DNA of 33,741 nt, from positions 1 to 33,741 of the forward strand of contig JAKCWW010004966.1 in assembly GCA_026260175.1 (NCBI GenBank), given 5' to 3'. Below the pieces are notes generated by a model. It saw nothing but the letters and a program-made list of their open reading frames with translations. It searched no databases and was not told the origin of the DNA. Position numbers and translations under genes: made by a program. Every line of letters starts with the position of its first letter. The first letter of the stretch is position 1. Positions 22,976-32,885 of the stretch are shown one piece after another. The stretch is from Reticulitermes lucifugus (Eukaryota; Arthropoda; Insecta; Blattodea; Rhinotermitidae).

Positions 22976-23029
22976 CTGGAAGTGAGGCCGAGCTGGAACT
23001 AGAGTGCTTGTCATATTCATCCGAAGCAG
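22976..23029 (-). CDS. CG32809-like: Candidate 54-nt cassette exon D (Ser-rich), phase 1-1
   Basis: 54-nt exon found by splice-site reading. The acceptor is GTCCAG, immediately preceded on the minus strand by a (TG)n tract (23034-23045). The donor is CCAG|GTTGGT, a weak site. It encodes ASDEYDKHSSSSSASLP, acidic-Tyr then Ser-rich, with split Ala/Gly codons at the ends. Entry and exit are both phase 1, so it can be included or skipped without frameshift between exon C (phase-1 exit) and the next exon. A second CA/TG tract lies 35-48 nt beyond the donor (22928-22941). No family match is claimed for this peptide. Support is the phase fit, the absence of stops and the biased composition. It may be alternatively spliced. 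Confidence 0.6.
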
Positions 23030-23033
23030 CTGG

Positions 23034-23045
23034 ACACACACACAC
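23034..23045 (+). repeat. (AC)6 tract at exon D acceptor
   Basis: On the transcript this gives a UG run ending three to four bases before the exon D acceptor AG, in place of an ordinary polypyrimidine tract. Confidence 0.88.
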
Positions 23046-23191
23046 ATATACAAGGAACTGTTAGTAACTAGACAGGAAGGTTAATAATTTGTTATTTCAG
23101 GCACTCAAACCTGTACTTATATGGCACGTGTAACTCACTACTCAGTGCAGAATCAACACTTTAGAAGCAGAAGGATCTATGCAGGAAGAAC

Positions 23192-23488
23192 ACTTGTTAT
23201 GTAATGTTACTTGTCAGCATTTCACCGAATCTGCTAAAACACTTTAAATATTCTCTACAAGCTCTAAAATATTGTTCCTTACAATCACAGTGGACAATTC
23301 ATCTCATATATATTGATCAGAAGTAAAAAAAACCAACATTTGCATATGGGGCAGGAATAATACTTGCTATTTCAAGTTGCCTATCAACATATGATTTACT
23401 AAAACACCTTAAATATTTTATATATGCTCTAAAATATCTGTCCTTAAAATAATAGTGGACAATCATCCTTATATATTAATTGGTAGTC
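23192..23488 (+). repeat. Diverged tandem duplication, period about 160 bp
   Basis: 23192-23327 and 23351-23488 share, in order, GCAGGAA, ACTTG, CTAAAACACTTTAAATATT (one mismatch between copies), GCTCTAAAATAT, GTGGACAAT, ATATAT and AGT. The copies align over their whole length with many substitutions and small indels. Confidence 0.75.
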
Positions 23489-25692
23489 AAATAAAATGAG
23501 GCAAATACATTTATATTCAAACTGCAATGACAGTACTCACTATTAATCAACGCACTTCTACCTGAAATTGTTCACAGGATAATAAAGACAGCCTGTATTA
23601 CCGTCCAATGCATCTCTGCATAAAAAACATTAAATTCCACGCAAGCTAACTAATAACAAACCAAAGCTTCACTTACTAGCCCAAAAACCTTTAACCACTC
23701 CTGTTGTCTAATGTACACAGTTAAGAAGTAATGAAATGTTTGTACAGTGCACAATATCCCACCATTTTTTGTATACAGGTATACTCCATAATGTAACAGG
23801 GTTATAGTCTATGAAAATGTGGTTGTATCACGGGGCATATTTTCCTACAGATGTGCACGTTACAGGTAAAAATCTGTTCTAGCAACAGTGGAACAAATAT
23901 GTTAAATTTCTTAACGTGACGTATAACAACACGTCATTAATCAAAAGATTAATCCTTGTTAAAAGTATGGTACTGTAAATTAAAAGAATAGCATCATGGT
24001 TTAATTAAATAATGTATTTAAATATGTTTATGAATCTTTTCAGGAGACTGCAGCAGTAGAACCTTGTTCTGCTGACTGCAGCAATGGGCTTGCAACTTAT
24101 GTTACATAACTGCCCCACTTAAGTTGATCAGAAACATTTTAGTGTCCTTCATGAATCAACTTATGGCAAGTTAATACCCCCTGAACAGCTGTGCACAATT
24201 ATGATCTCTCCTCACCATCACATTCTTCTCCTTCATATGAAATTAATGCACCATTTTTAATTTCAAACTCAGCTGATGGTTAACAAAAAACATAACTTAT
24301 TCTTTATTTTAATTAACACACAGTATGTTCTGCTTTGGCCATAGCTGAGTGTATCTCAGAATTGCAGATGAATTCAGTGCCAGAATTCACTCAACTACAC
24401 TGTGGGATTCTCTGTCTACATGTCTGTCGGCCATGTGAAAAGGTGTGCATAATCAAACCCGTGCACACAGTTACATCCCCATACAGTGACAATACAACCG
24501 TCCTGCACCTAGAATAACCACAGCCATGTGAGGTCCAGGTTAAATGCACTCAGAGAGAGCAAAAGAACAATTTGTGGCAATTTACTGCAGTAAGTGATGC
24601 AGCAAACTAATGAAAGCATTGAAAAATTTTTAAACCATCACAATAGACATTATTTTCAAAATATCAGGTACAGACAACAAAATTCAGTAACTAAACTTGT
24701 TGTTTTAAGAAGAATGTTGCAATTTCTTATCCATTTGCTTACATCAGGGCACTAATAAATGCCTAATCCAACTGACAAGAGTCTGTATAATTCAGGGGTC
24801 CACATATTTTCCAAAAATCTTGGAGGCACCTCAAACTTCTGGATGCCAGAAGGGTGACATGAAGCAACTTCCATGCTGAGTAACCACAAATATTAGGTGC
24901 CAATGAACAAAATTTAGTCGCCAGGCAACCTGGCGCTCAGATTTATTCCTCATAAAATGGATGCCAAGTTCATGTTTTCCTGATATGTTTACGGCCTTCA
25001 AAGGACCCAGCTAGCTTCCCAAGCATCATTAGCTCTAGGTTCTTAATAATCACACACACCATCAAAGCAACAAAATAAACCAAATTACACATATTCCAAC
25101 TAACTTTGCAGGTATTCACATAAGGACACAGAAGTAAATTTACATATTATTTCAAAGCAAATCATATTACACAAGCGTGACACAAAGCAAAACACATAAG
25201 GAAGCAATCAGCAGCTCAACAGAACTTCTTCTTCAGTTGTACTATTCCTCATTATTGTTCTCACAGTATTTAATGTAACAAGTTATGGCATCAGGTTTGT
25301 TACATTACTTTGTATGTCTATGTATACATTTGCCCTCCTATATGTGTCCTTTAAGTTGCATTATGTAAGGAAAGTTGATCTCAATACATGTTTACCCAGA
25401 AACTAGGCAACCCCTCGGTTACAGAGCCCACATGATCAACACAGTCTGTCATCAGATATATTCTGAGCCATTTTAATCCAGCCCATACTACTTCCATTTA
25501 GAATCCACCTTAATATTATAATTTCATCTCTTCCTTCGTGTTAGATGTAGCTTCCTCATAAAAATTATATAGGCAGTTCTGCATATGTCATTCCCCAATT
25601 ATACTTTATATCTGACCAAATTATAATGTACTTGAACTAATACCTGAATAACAACGGGTGAAAAAACGAAGTGCCTATTGATATAAGGGATA

Positions 25693-26638
25693 TTCAACAA
25701 TGAATGTAGCTCATTTATTCCACTGAAGCCTCATTATTTTTTAAAATAGAGATTCTTGTAGAGAACTTTTTAAAGTTTTAAAAATATTACCTTTAACAAC
25801 TAAATATATTTTTTCTTTAGCCCTGTTTGTTGCTAACAATAAAAATTTATTTAAGGAAAATTCTGAAGTACATAACATTAAAACTAGGAACAACTCTAAT
25901 CTTTTTCAACCATCATCTCATTTAATGATTTATCAGAAGGGACCTTGCTATTTTGGCATCAGGGTGTATAATAATCTTTCCTCTGAAATAAGGAAACTAT
26001 CACATAATATTAAACACTTTAAAGCAGCTCTTAGGGATTTCCTACAAATCCATTCTTTTTATACTTTAGCAGAATACTTTGATTACAAAATTAATTAATT
26101 GTATTTTATATTCTATTTATATACCTTGTTTGTTTGACTTGTGATGTGTTCATTTGGTTATTTGGATCCTGGGGATGAGCATTTTATACATGTTTTGTGT
26201 TTTCTAGGGTGATACACTCAATTGTTCTCTTGGGAATAGTGTTTTATGTGTGTGATTGTTGTGTATTGTATTTTTGTGACCTGTATTGCATGTATTGTAT
26301 TTTGTGACTTGTATTGTGTTTTGCTGTTATGGTTTGACTTATTCAATATCCAAAGGCTGGGTTGCCTGATTTGAATTTCTGAATGTGAAATAAATGAATG
26401 AATGAATAAAATAATTGTCATGCACATTAATACATTCATCCAATTTTGGCACACTCCACAGTAATGAGGAAGTGGAAGCAACTCTTCACAAACTGTAGTG
26501 AGTGCGAGAGTCTGATTTCTACCATGACAGAATTTTTAAACTCCTGCCAACCTGGGACAAATGCATCATGTGTTCTGGAATTATGGTAAACAATAATGAC
26601 ACTTCAGTGGAATAAATGAGCAACATTTAACATTGTAA
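25693..26638 (+). mobile_element. Mariner-like DNA transposon relic split by a LINE
   Basis: Inverted arms lie at 25703-25735 and 26596-26628 (33 bp, 30 matching), sharing the exact 20-mer GCTCATTTATTCCACTGAAG. Just inside the right arm a short frame reads FYHDRIFKLLPTWDKCIM, like the C-terminus of mariner transposases (a KLLPRWDKCI-type motif, from memory). The rest of the transposase is missing or replaced by the LINE at 25758-26408. Arm ends and class are moderately certain. Confidence 0.55.
25758..26408 (+). mobile_element. 5'-truncated LINE 3' end with ATGA tail
   Basis: An open frame from about 25767 to a stop near 26095 encodes a reverse-transcriptase C-terminal region. Pieces include ILPLTTKYIFSLALFVANN, NIKTRNNSNLFQPSSHL, IYQKGPCYFGIRVYNNLS and FLQIHSFYTLAEYF, a conserved tail of insect jockey-like LINEs (family from memory). 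A TG-rich 3' UTR follows and ends in (AATG)n at about 26388-26408. The RT domain is missing, so it is dead. Boundaries are approximate. Confidence 0.75.
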
Positions 26639-27127
26639 TTACTTCTCATTTACTTTGACGAATGACACCCCATTTTGTTTTACAGCTAACTACTGACGAA
26701 CAAGAACACAATCAGACACAACTGTATGTTACTGTGCAACAATGCCTTGTTTAAAATAAGCTAGACCATAATCAGGCTTTACACAAAAAATACAAACAGC
26801 AGGTAAATGGGTTGTATTACATATTTTATCTTTAGCATGAGATCTCACCTTGATTTTCACAATAAAATAAAACTGTGTTTGACGACGTCCTTATTAGTCA
26901 ATAGTTAGTTCTCACTTCAATCTTATGACCTGCGAACCATACTCATTGAACATCCTTCATACAACATCCTGTCGGCTCCTACATGCCTGAACATTTTCCG
27001 TAGCATGCTCTTGCCAGCAATCAAATGTATTGTACACCTTGACCTAACAGTTCTAAAAATGCTGCAGTTTATTTATTAATGTATAATGGATAAACATAAA
27101 ATAAATTTACACACGTGGCGTACGTAC

Positions 27128-27267
27128 CATTCCGATAGTTGGCATCCCTTGCAGAGGCAGGTGGTGGTACTTGGAGGTATTCGCGAGGTGTTGGAGTCTG
27201 GGTGAGTGCCTTTTGTACAAGACCAGTCAGGTTCGCCAACTGCCGCTCCATGTGCTCCACACGAATC
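27128..27267 (-). CDS. CG32809-like: CG32809/SRCIN1-like exon C, ERQLANLTGLVQ helix
   Basis: 140-nt exon, entry phase 2 and exit phase 1. The acceptor is GTGCTGACTCTAG|G and the donor is AATG|GTACGT. It encodes VEHMERQLANLTGLVQKAL, followed by TQTPTPREYLQVPPPASARD. The amphipathic ERQLANLTGLVQ-type helix is the most recognisable signature of the p140Cap (SRCIN1) / KIAA1217 / insect CG32809 family and anchors the gene call. The REYLQVPPP part gives a Tyr next to a proline run, a possible SH3/SH2 ligand (inference). A second GTACG lies four bases after the chosen donor; the first is preferred because it matches the consensus better and gives the phase needed downstream. Confidence 0.94.
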
Positions 27268-27589
27268 CTAGAGTCAGCACACTTTGTTACAGTAACATCA
27301 ACCACAAAAGCAGTATACTGCTGAACATTCTGAAGATGGGATCGGAACACAGAATGCAGCAGTGTAGAAAATGAAATTACTGTTTCCAAATTGTGCAAGA
27401 AAGCAAAAGATTTGCTCAAGAATGTCAGTACATGCAAGCACACATACACACACAGCAACACACAATGTGGCAATGGACAACTTCTAAAGATGGCAAGCCC
27501 CCCCACCACTACATTTAACCTCTTACAGCCCTGTAGTTAAGTTTATATACACAGTCATCACAGAAGGACTCCTAGTTTTAATAATGGAT

Positions 27590-27826
27590 GTTGCAGAATT
27601 CATGTGTTCTGGTATGTGATGCTGTGTCAATGGGCGAGAGGTTCCTGATGTTTCAAAGAATCAGAGTGTCTTCACCTTCAAGGGTCAAGCAATCCAAGAA
27701 CACACTGAAGACAAAGGCAATGTGATCCCTTAAAACGTCAGGAACCACTAACCCAAGAGCACAGTGTGTCATCCCAGACGACCTAAATCCTCAGAAACAC
27801 TGCTGTGTGAACCTCACATCTTGCAT
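27590..27826. mobile_element. Family-A MITE-like element, about 237 bp
   Basis: GAGGTTCCTGATGTTTCAAA and AAAACGTCAGGAACCACTAA are inverted inner arms. GATGCTGTGTCAATGGG and GTGTGTCATCCCAGACGACC are inverted outer arms. It ends CAACTGCTG-like: ACACTGCTGTGTGAACCTCA. Confidence 0.65.
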
Positions 27827-28480
27827 GAATATCTCAATTACTTTGAGACATGCAAACATTGGGTCTGTCATAGAGCATTCAGCAATGTATGAGGTCCAGT
27901 TTACTGCCTGCTGCTGATGTGCACCAGCATGTACACTGAACTGTCTCATTGACAATAAAGCTGTGAGTGTAATGGTACCTATTCAGGAGAAAGCACAATA
28001 AACCATATGGTTTGCCAAGTTGCGATGATCTACATGGCTATTAATGTGAAACAAAGACAATCTGTAAAAATTATCTTTTAGAAAATTTTGATCTTCATCA
28101 ATTTCAATGAACATAAAATTAGGATATTTAGCGCTTTTACAGGATTGGTGTTCAAGTCTTCATTAAATTCTGAAAGCACATAATATAAACCAGTCATTAA
28201 ACACACTGTGTGTATCGTTTTCAGCACACCACATTGCAAATTAAGACGAGAAATGTACTTTGGACTTCATAAACAAGACGCCCCCACGCACTCATCTTCG
28301 TCTGTTTAGGGTGACATGCTTCCTTTTCTTCAGATTTAGAGAACAATGATGAATATTTCTGGAACTTGGAGTTTCTTTTCTGTACAAATGCTGAAAGCTG
28401 TGTTAAATGGTTACAATGGCCTCAGACTCAGCAAACCATACAATACATTGCACTTTCTACCGAACACATGCCATCACAAA

Positions 28481-28555
28481 GGTAAAGTTACAACTGTCCC
28501 TGCGCATGCCATGAAGGCATATAAGGGGAATGGTGGTATACAGCCAGTTATTCTT
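28481..28555 (-). mobile_element. 5'-truncated SINE 3' end
   Basis: On the minus strand this reads GCCTTCATGGCATGCGCAGG, then GACAGTTGTAACTTTACCTTT. This matches in layout the 3' end of the other SINEs (TTCATGGC..., then TTTACC). The head is missing. Confidence 0.6.
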
Positions 28556-28830
28556 AACCTCAGCACTAAAGTAAATCATCATATTTTAATTTTCAAACAG
28601 TATATATTCATATATTCTAAAAATATGAGAGCTAATAGTCTATAAAGCTTGCCACTTAAGTCTGTTACAGCAGTGTGAGAATCCTTACAGCACGTTTTAA
28701 TGTCTTCACAAAAAAACTACAGTTTCAGTCAATCAATCAATCAATCTAAAGGGCATGAACAGGCAGTTCACACCTGACTTAAAGTTCTCAGTAAACCACA
28801 GTATTAGTAGAAGCAGGAGGGTGCGCATAC

Positions 28831-28962
28831 CGGGTGGTGTCGTATGGGACGACAGCAGGGGCGGGGAACTGGCTGCGGGGTTGAGGTGTCACAACAGATC
28901 GCCCCGCCGTCGGAAGCTTCACTCCATACAGACTGTATGACTCATCGATTAGCTCCGTGTCA
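28831..28962 (-). CDS. CG32809-like: CG32809/SRCIN1-like exon B, SLYG-motif exon
   Basis: 132-nt exon, symmetric phase 2-2. The acceptor TTATGTTGGTAG has a (TG)n tract about 24-38 nt upstream (28986-29001 on the plus strand). The donor is CCG|GTATGC. It encodes DTELIDESYSLYGVKL, then a Pro/Gln/Arg stretch with PQPRSQFPAPAVVPYDTT. The YSLYG tyrosines resemble the short acidic-x-x-Tyr motifs of vertebrate p140Cap that are phosphorylated by Src/Abl-type kinases (family knowledge; use here is inferred). The final CG joins the first G of exon C to make an Arg codon immediately before IRVEHMERQ. Because the length is a multiple of three the exon could be skipped without frameshift, but its donor is reasonable and nothing shows that it is skipped. 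Confidence 0.87.
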
Positions 28963-28985
28963 CTACCAACATAAGCAGTATGTGA

Positions 28986-29001
28986 GACACACACACACAC
29001 C
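28986..29001 (+). repeat. (AC)n tract upstream of exon B acceptor
   Basis: A UG run in the transcript, about 24-38 nt before the exon B acceptor. Confidence 0.85.
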
Positions 29002-30059
29002 CACAATGCAGTGTTATAGATCCAAACAAGACAAACCCACTCACACACAAAGGACTTACACAATTTTCAAATCACATGACATCAAGGTTGCAGAATGAGA
29101 AAGTAAAAAGTAAGAAATGACTTTTATGTGCCCCCAAGTTCAAACAAGCAGTTTTCACACAACCAATCTGCCTTCTACATAAATTGACTGATTTAGTTCG
29201 TATCTTTGACAGCATCAACTATGACAAAAAGCATGGGCTCTAAAAATATAAATTCAATGCAGCATGAATTAAAAGCTATTTCAGTTATTTTATGAGATTA
29301 ATCATTATTAATACACCTCATACTTGTTTTGAGATTCTTGTCATGTAAAATTCCACAGAAAACCTTTTCAGAAGTGAGTGGGGTCTGTAAAAATGTAAAT
29401 ATAAAACAGCCATGGCATATGAAGTCACAATTCAAGCGATACCTCCAAATAAAGTGATTAAATGCACGCATGGTAAGCATTTCAACTGCGGTGTATCCAT
29501 GCAAATGAGATCTTCAATAAACTCTATTCGTCAAACACTTCGATGCATCCATTGCAATTAGTGCATAACATGTCTAATGAAATGTCAGTCCGTTAGACTG
29601 TTGGATTTCCGAAACAGAGTCAATGCAGTTGGAAGCACACACACACACTAAAAGTGGCTCCACATATTCCATTTTGATCTGTATTGGACCCTTATAACCT
29701 CAATTTCACATTAAAATCAACTACCAAATTGCTCAAAAATGAATTGTCACAAAAAAACAAAAAAGAATAAACCGCACTTGGCAGAAAAGATCTGTAACTT
29801 CTACACGACATGTCTCTCCATGACGCAATAAGTTTTAAGGAAATGCAAGGAACAATAATTTATGATGGAAGCAAAAACACAGAGAACATAACTGAAAAAT
29901 ATGGGTATGCCTATTCCAGGTAAAACACACCAAACGGCTTTTGACATTTCAGGTTCCCACACAGATTTTCAGGTTCATAGTGGGTGTTGTTAAAATGATG
30001 GTCTTTTTTGAGGGTTCTCACGAAGTGAAGTAAAGGTCTGTTTTGATGTTTTAGAGGTA

Positions 30060-30172
30060 TACTGCCTCTGCCTGCAAGGTGACAATCTCATTTCGGTGGA
30101 TGCTGAACCTGAACCACATTCAGGCACTATGAGGATGGAAGCACAACACTCTTCCAAAACGTGAAAATGTGG
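30060..30172. mobile_element. Family-B MITE fragment
   Basis: It contains ACTGCCTCTGCCTGCAAGGT, GGTGGATGCTGAACC and GAGGATGGAAGCACAACAC, inverted relative to the 30955 copy. Preceded by a TGAGGGTTCTCACG word like the family-A end, so it may be a composite. Confidence 0.45.
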
Positions 30173-30242
30173 AAAGAAAGGTTTACTATACAATGTGAAC
30201 GCCCCCCCCCCAGAAAAAAAAATATCACCATTTAAAAGACCA

Positions 30243-30372
30243 TTACTGTCTTATGGGATATTATGCCACATATTTTGGTAGGCAGGGTCCTTCAACACAG
30301 TTGTAACTATCAACCAAGTTACATACATCACACCCTGGACAACCATAACCTTCAAAACAGTTCTTTAGAATT
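30243..30372. mobile_element. Possible family-A MITE relic
   Basis: CTTATGGGATATTATGCCAC and CATCACACCCTGGACAACC look like the two inverted inner words of the family. The rest is diverged. Confidence 0.3.
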
Positions 30373-30954
30373 TCCTCTGATCACGAACTTCAACACACCA
30401 GAGACATGAGAATTTTAACAATGCTACCAACAATGTCACATAGGGAAAATTTATCCTATGCATACTGTGTGGCTTTGAATCAAACACTTTATTCAATCTT
30501 CCAAGCACCTTCACAAACAGCATTTAAAAAATATATTAATACATGTGTCACATTTTGTATATGCATTCTTTTGGAGGTTACGTCTGCCCCTGCACACGTT
30601 TCATCTCTGCAGCTACTGATTTCCATAGCACTTTGTACTGGATGTCTACAATAAAAAGCATATGTCAAGTTCAATTTTGGCTCACATGAATACAATAAAG
30701 CCCCAATTTTACATACAGCTCAAACCAATTTTTTAAATAATGTATAAAATGGCCACAAATACATAATAATATACAATAAAAAATTATTTTTGATTGTACA
30801 TACTGTAGAATGATATATGTAGTGTTACCATCTTTGCAACAGTTGGTTTGCACATATAACAAACATCTCGGCCATAAACATCCTGGCCAACTATAAATGC
30901 AGAGTATGTGTGACACAAGTTTTAAGGTTGTTGTGGCAGGCATTGCTCAAATAA

Positions 30955-31137
30955 TTGTCTTCTGTGTTCCTACAATGAGATACAACACTTGTAACCTTCC
31001 TACATGATCAACAGTGTCCTCCTCTTTTCCACTTCAGCATCCACCTGAACCAAATTCAGTCACCCTGCAGATGGAGGAAGCACACTCCTCCGAAATGTTG
31101 CAACAAACTCATTATTGTAAACGTGCATCCACAAACA
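30955..31137. mobile_element. Family-B MITE-like element
   Basis: It shares ATTGTCTTCTGTGTTCCTAC, TTCAGCATCCACCTGAACC and CAGATGGAGGAAGCACACTC with the 3381 and 30060 copies, in the same order. Boundaries are by eye. Confidence 0.55.
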
Positions 31138-31734
31138 CATTCTTATAGTCCACAGCTACAAAATTTTGTCAAAATGACAACCGGTCATGTCAGCACGTCA
31201 TAAAAGATGCAAAATGTACAAAACTAGTAAAATATTATAAAGATTTCACACAAAGTATTCAAATGTTACACTAAATCCATTATATGCAGATAAACCAGAA
31301 GATATCATATGTGTGATACCTGATTCTTGCTTCATTTCAAAATAAATGTGAAAGCAGCAGTACACAGAAGGTGACACGAGTTCAGAAAGGTCTTAAATAA
31401 ATGACACAAACATCAGAGTTCCACAATAGTGCAACACAAGATATACAAGAATGAAACAGATTTACTGTTCTGATAGGCACTTCAGGCACCTTACAACAGC
31501 AGCCTGAACAAAATTCATGGTGCTGCATGCCTAATTGTTTTAAGACCTCTGCAAATAATATGTTTCACAGCCAAAAGCAGAGAATTTCTTTCTGGTAAAT
31601 CTGTGTCTGATATTGATGTAGGGCTTTGGTTTTTCGGTATTCCCAGGACTCAGGACTTTATCTCACTATTAGGACACAAGGAGTTAAGGGGTGCCGTTCT
31701 TCCGTACTTCAGTTGAGAGGGGGGAATACCTTTT

Positions 31735-31900
31735 AAGTATTCAGGGATGTAGCACTGTGTCAGTGGGTAAACAGTTCCTGATGTTTCACAAGATCATAGT
31801 GCCTTCACCTCCAGGGTCAAGCTTCCTTGATCATGACGATGAAGGTTTTAAGATCACTTCAAAATGTCAGGAACTGTTTACCCACAGGACTCAAATCTTC
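31735..31900. mobile_element. Family-A MITE-like element, palindromic
   Basis: GTGGGTAAACAGTTCCTGAT at about 31764 and the inverted TCAGGAACTGTTTACCCA at about 31868 form long arms. GATCATAGTGCCTTCACCTC and a shared GATCA sit between them. It is the best-preserved copy of the family here. Confidence 0.7.
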
Positions 31901-32439
31901 AAATGAAATCACCACACGTGACCCTTATGCAACAGGTAAATAAATTCAGAGAAACGTCCATGTAAATCAGTCCCTTGTGACCACAGCAAACTGTTCACTC
32001 AAACGAATGCAAGTCATAACCGGTGCACGGAAATGGCATCATGCATTAGTAAGTCCATAAGCACACCACAGGAAGGTGAAGATAATATGGCAATCACCAG
32101 CAGATGGTGAGGCACATAAAGACAAAATTCAGGGGCCAAAAGAGCACACACTCACTGTAACCACACTTTTCATCTGAATGCAAATATATGCAAGCACTTA
32201 TGAATACTCTGTAACATGTTAATAACAGAACATGCATATATCTAAGTCTGTAGAATTTAGAAGCAATTAAATTTCCATTGAGAACAAATGCCTGTACTGT
32301 AAATAAAACAGATGGTCTGTAATACATAATACTAATAATATTATAGATGATCATTTAATGCACAGATATGAATACCATAAAACAGATGGTCTTTGAAAAC
32401 ACACTCACTTGAGAAGAAGTAGTTTCTAACTAATTAAGC

Positions 32440-32885
32440 AAGACCATGGAGCAGTGTCCTTGACAATCTTATAGTTTCTCAGCTAGTCAAGAAATTCACC
32501 ACATTTTATGGAACCACAATGTTCATTACCACTTCCACAAGAGCCCACCACCCGTCCCCATCCTCAACCAGATCAATCCAATCTGTGCCCCTCCAACTCA
32601 TTTCTAAAGATCAAATTTTACTACTATCCTCCCATTTATGATTAGGTCTTCCAAGTGGTCTCTCTCCCTCAGGTTTCCCCACCAAAAACCTGTACATACC
32701 TCTCCTCTCCCCTTATGTACCACATGCCCCATCCACCTCTTTATTCTTAATCTGATCACTTGGACGATATTGGGTGAGGAGTACCTCCTCCCTCTTAGGC
32801 CCATGTACCTTCCTCAGCACCCTATTCTCATACACCCTCAGCCTATGTTCATCCTTGAAAGAGAGGGACCATGCTACGCATCCAT
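32440..32885 (-). mobile_element. Decayed LINE ORF2 C-terminus
   Basis: On the minus strand, out-of-frame pieces resemble the C-terminal part of a LINE endonuclease-reverse transcriptase: LRVYENRVLRKVHGPKREE, then PEGERPLGRP, then [17 protein letters not shown] and VMNIVVP. At least two frameshifts and several stops separate them. It is a relic in the sense orientation of the gene. Confidence 0.8.

Larger units (their letters stand above)
23030..27127 (-). other. Intron C-D, about 4.1 kb
   Basis: It contains a nested mariner/LINE relic (25693-26638), a diverged tandem duplication (23192-23488) and a possible 21-nt microexon (23541-23561). The stretch 23900-25690 is AT-rich, and I could assign nothing in it. 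Confidence 0.7.
27268..28830 (-). other. Intron B-C, about 1.6 kb
   Basis: It contains a family-A MITE (27590-27826), a truncated SINE tail (28481-28555), a short ATCA-type microsatellite (about 28731-28746) and scattered CA dinucleotides at 27436-27465. Nothing else was recognised. Confidence 0.75.

Noticed and set aside
31691..31906. 71-codon plus-strand open frame
   Set aside because: It lies entirely in a palindromic MITE.
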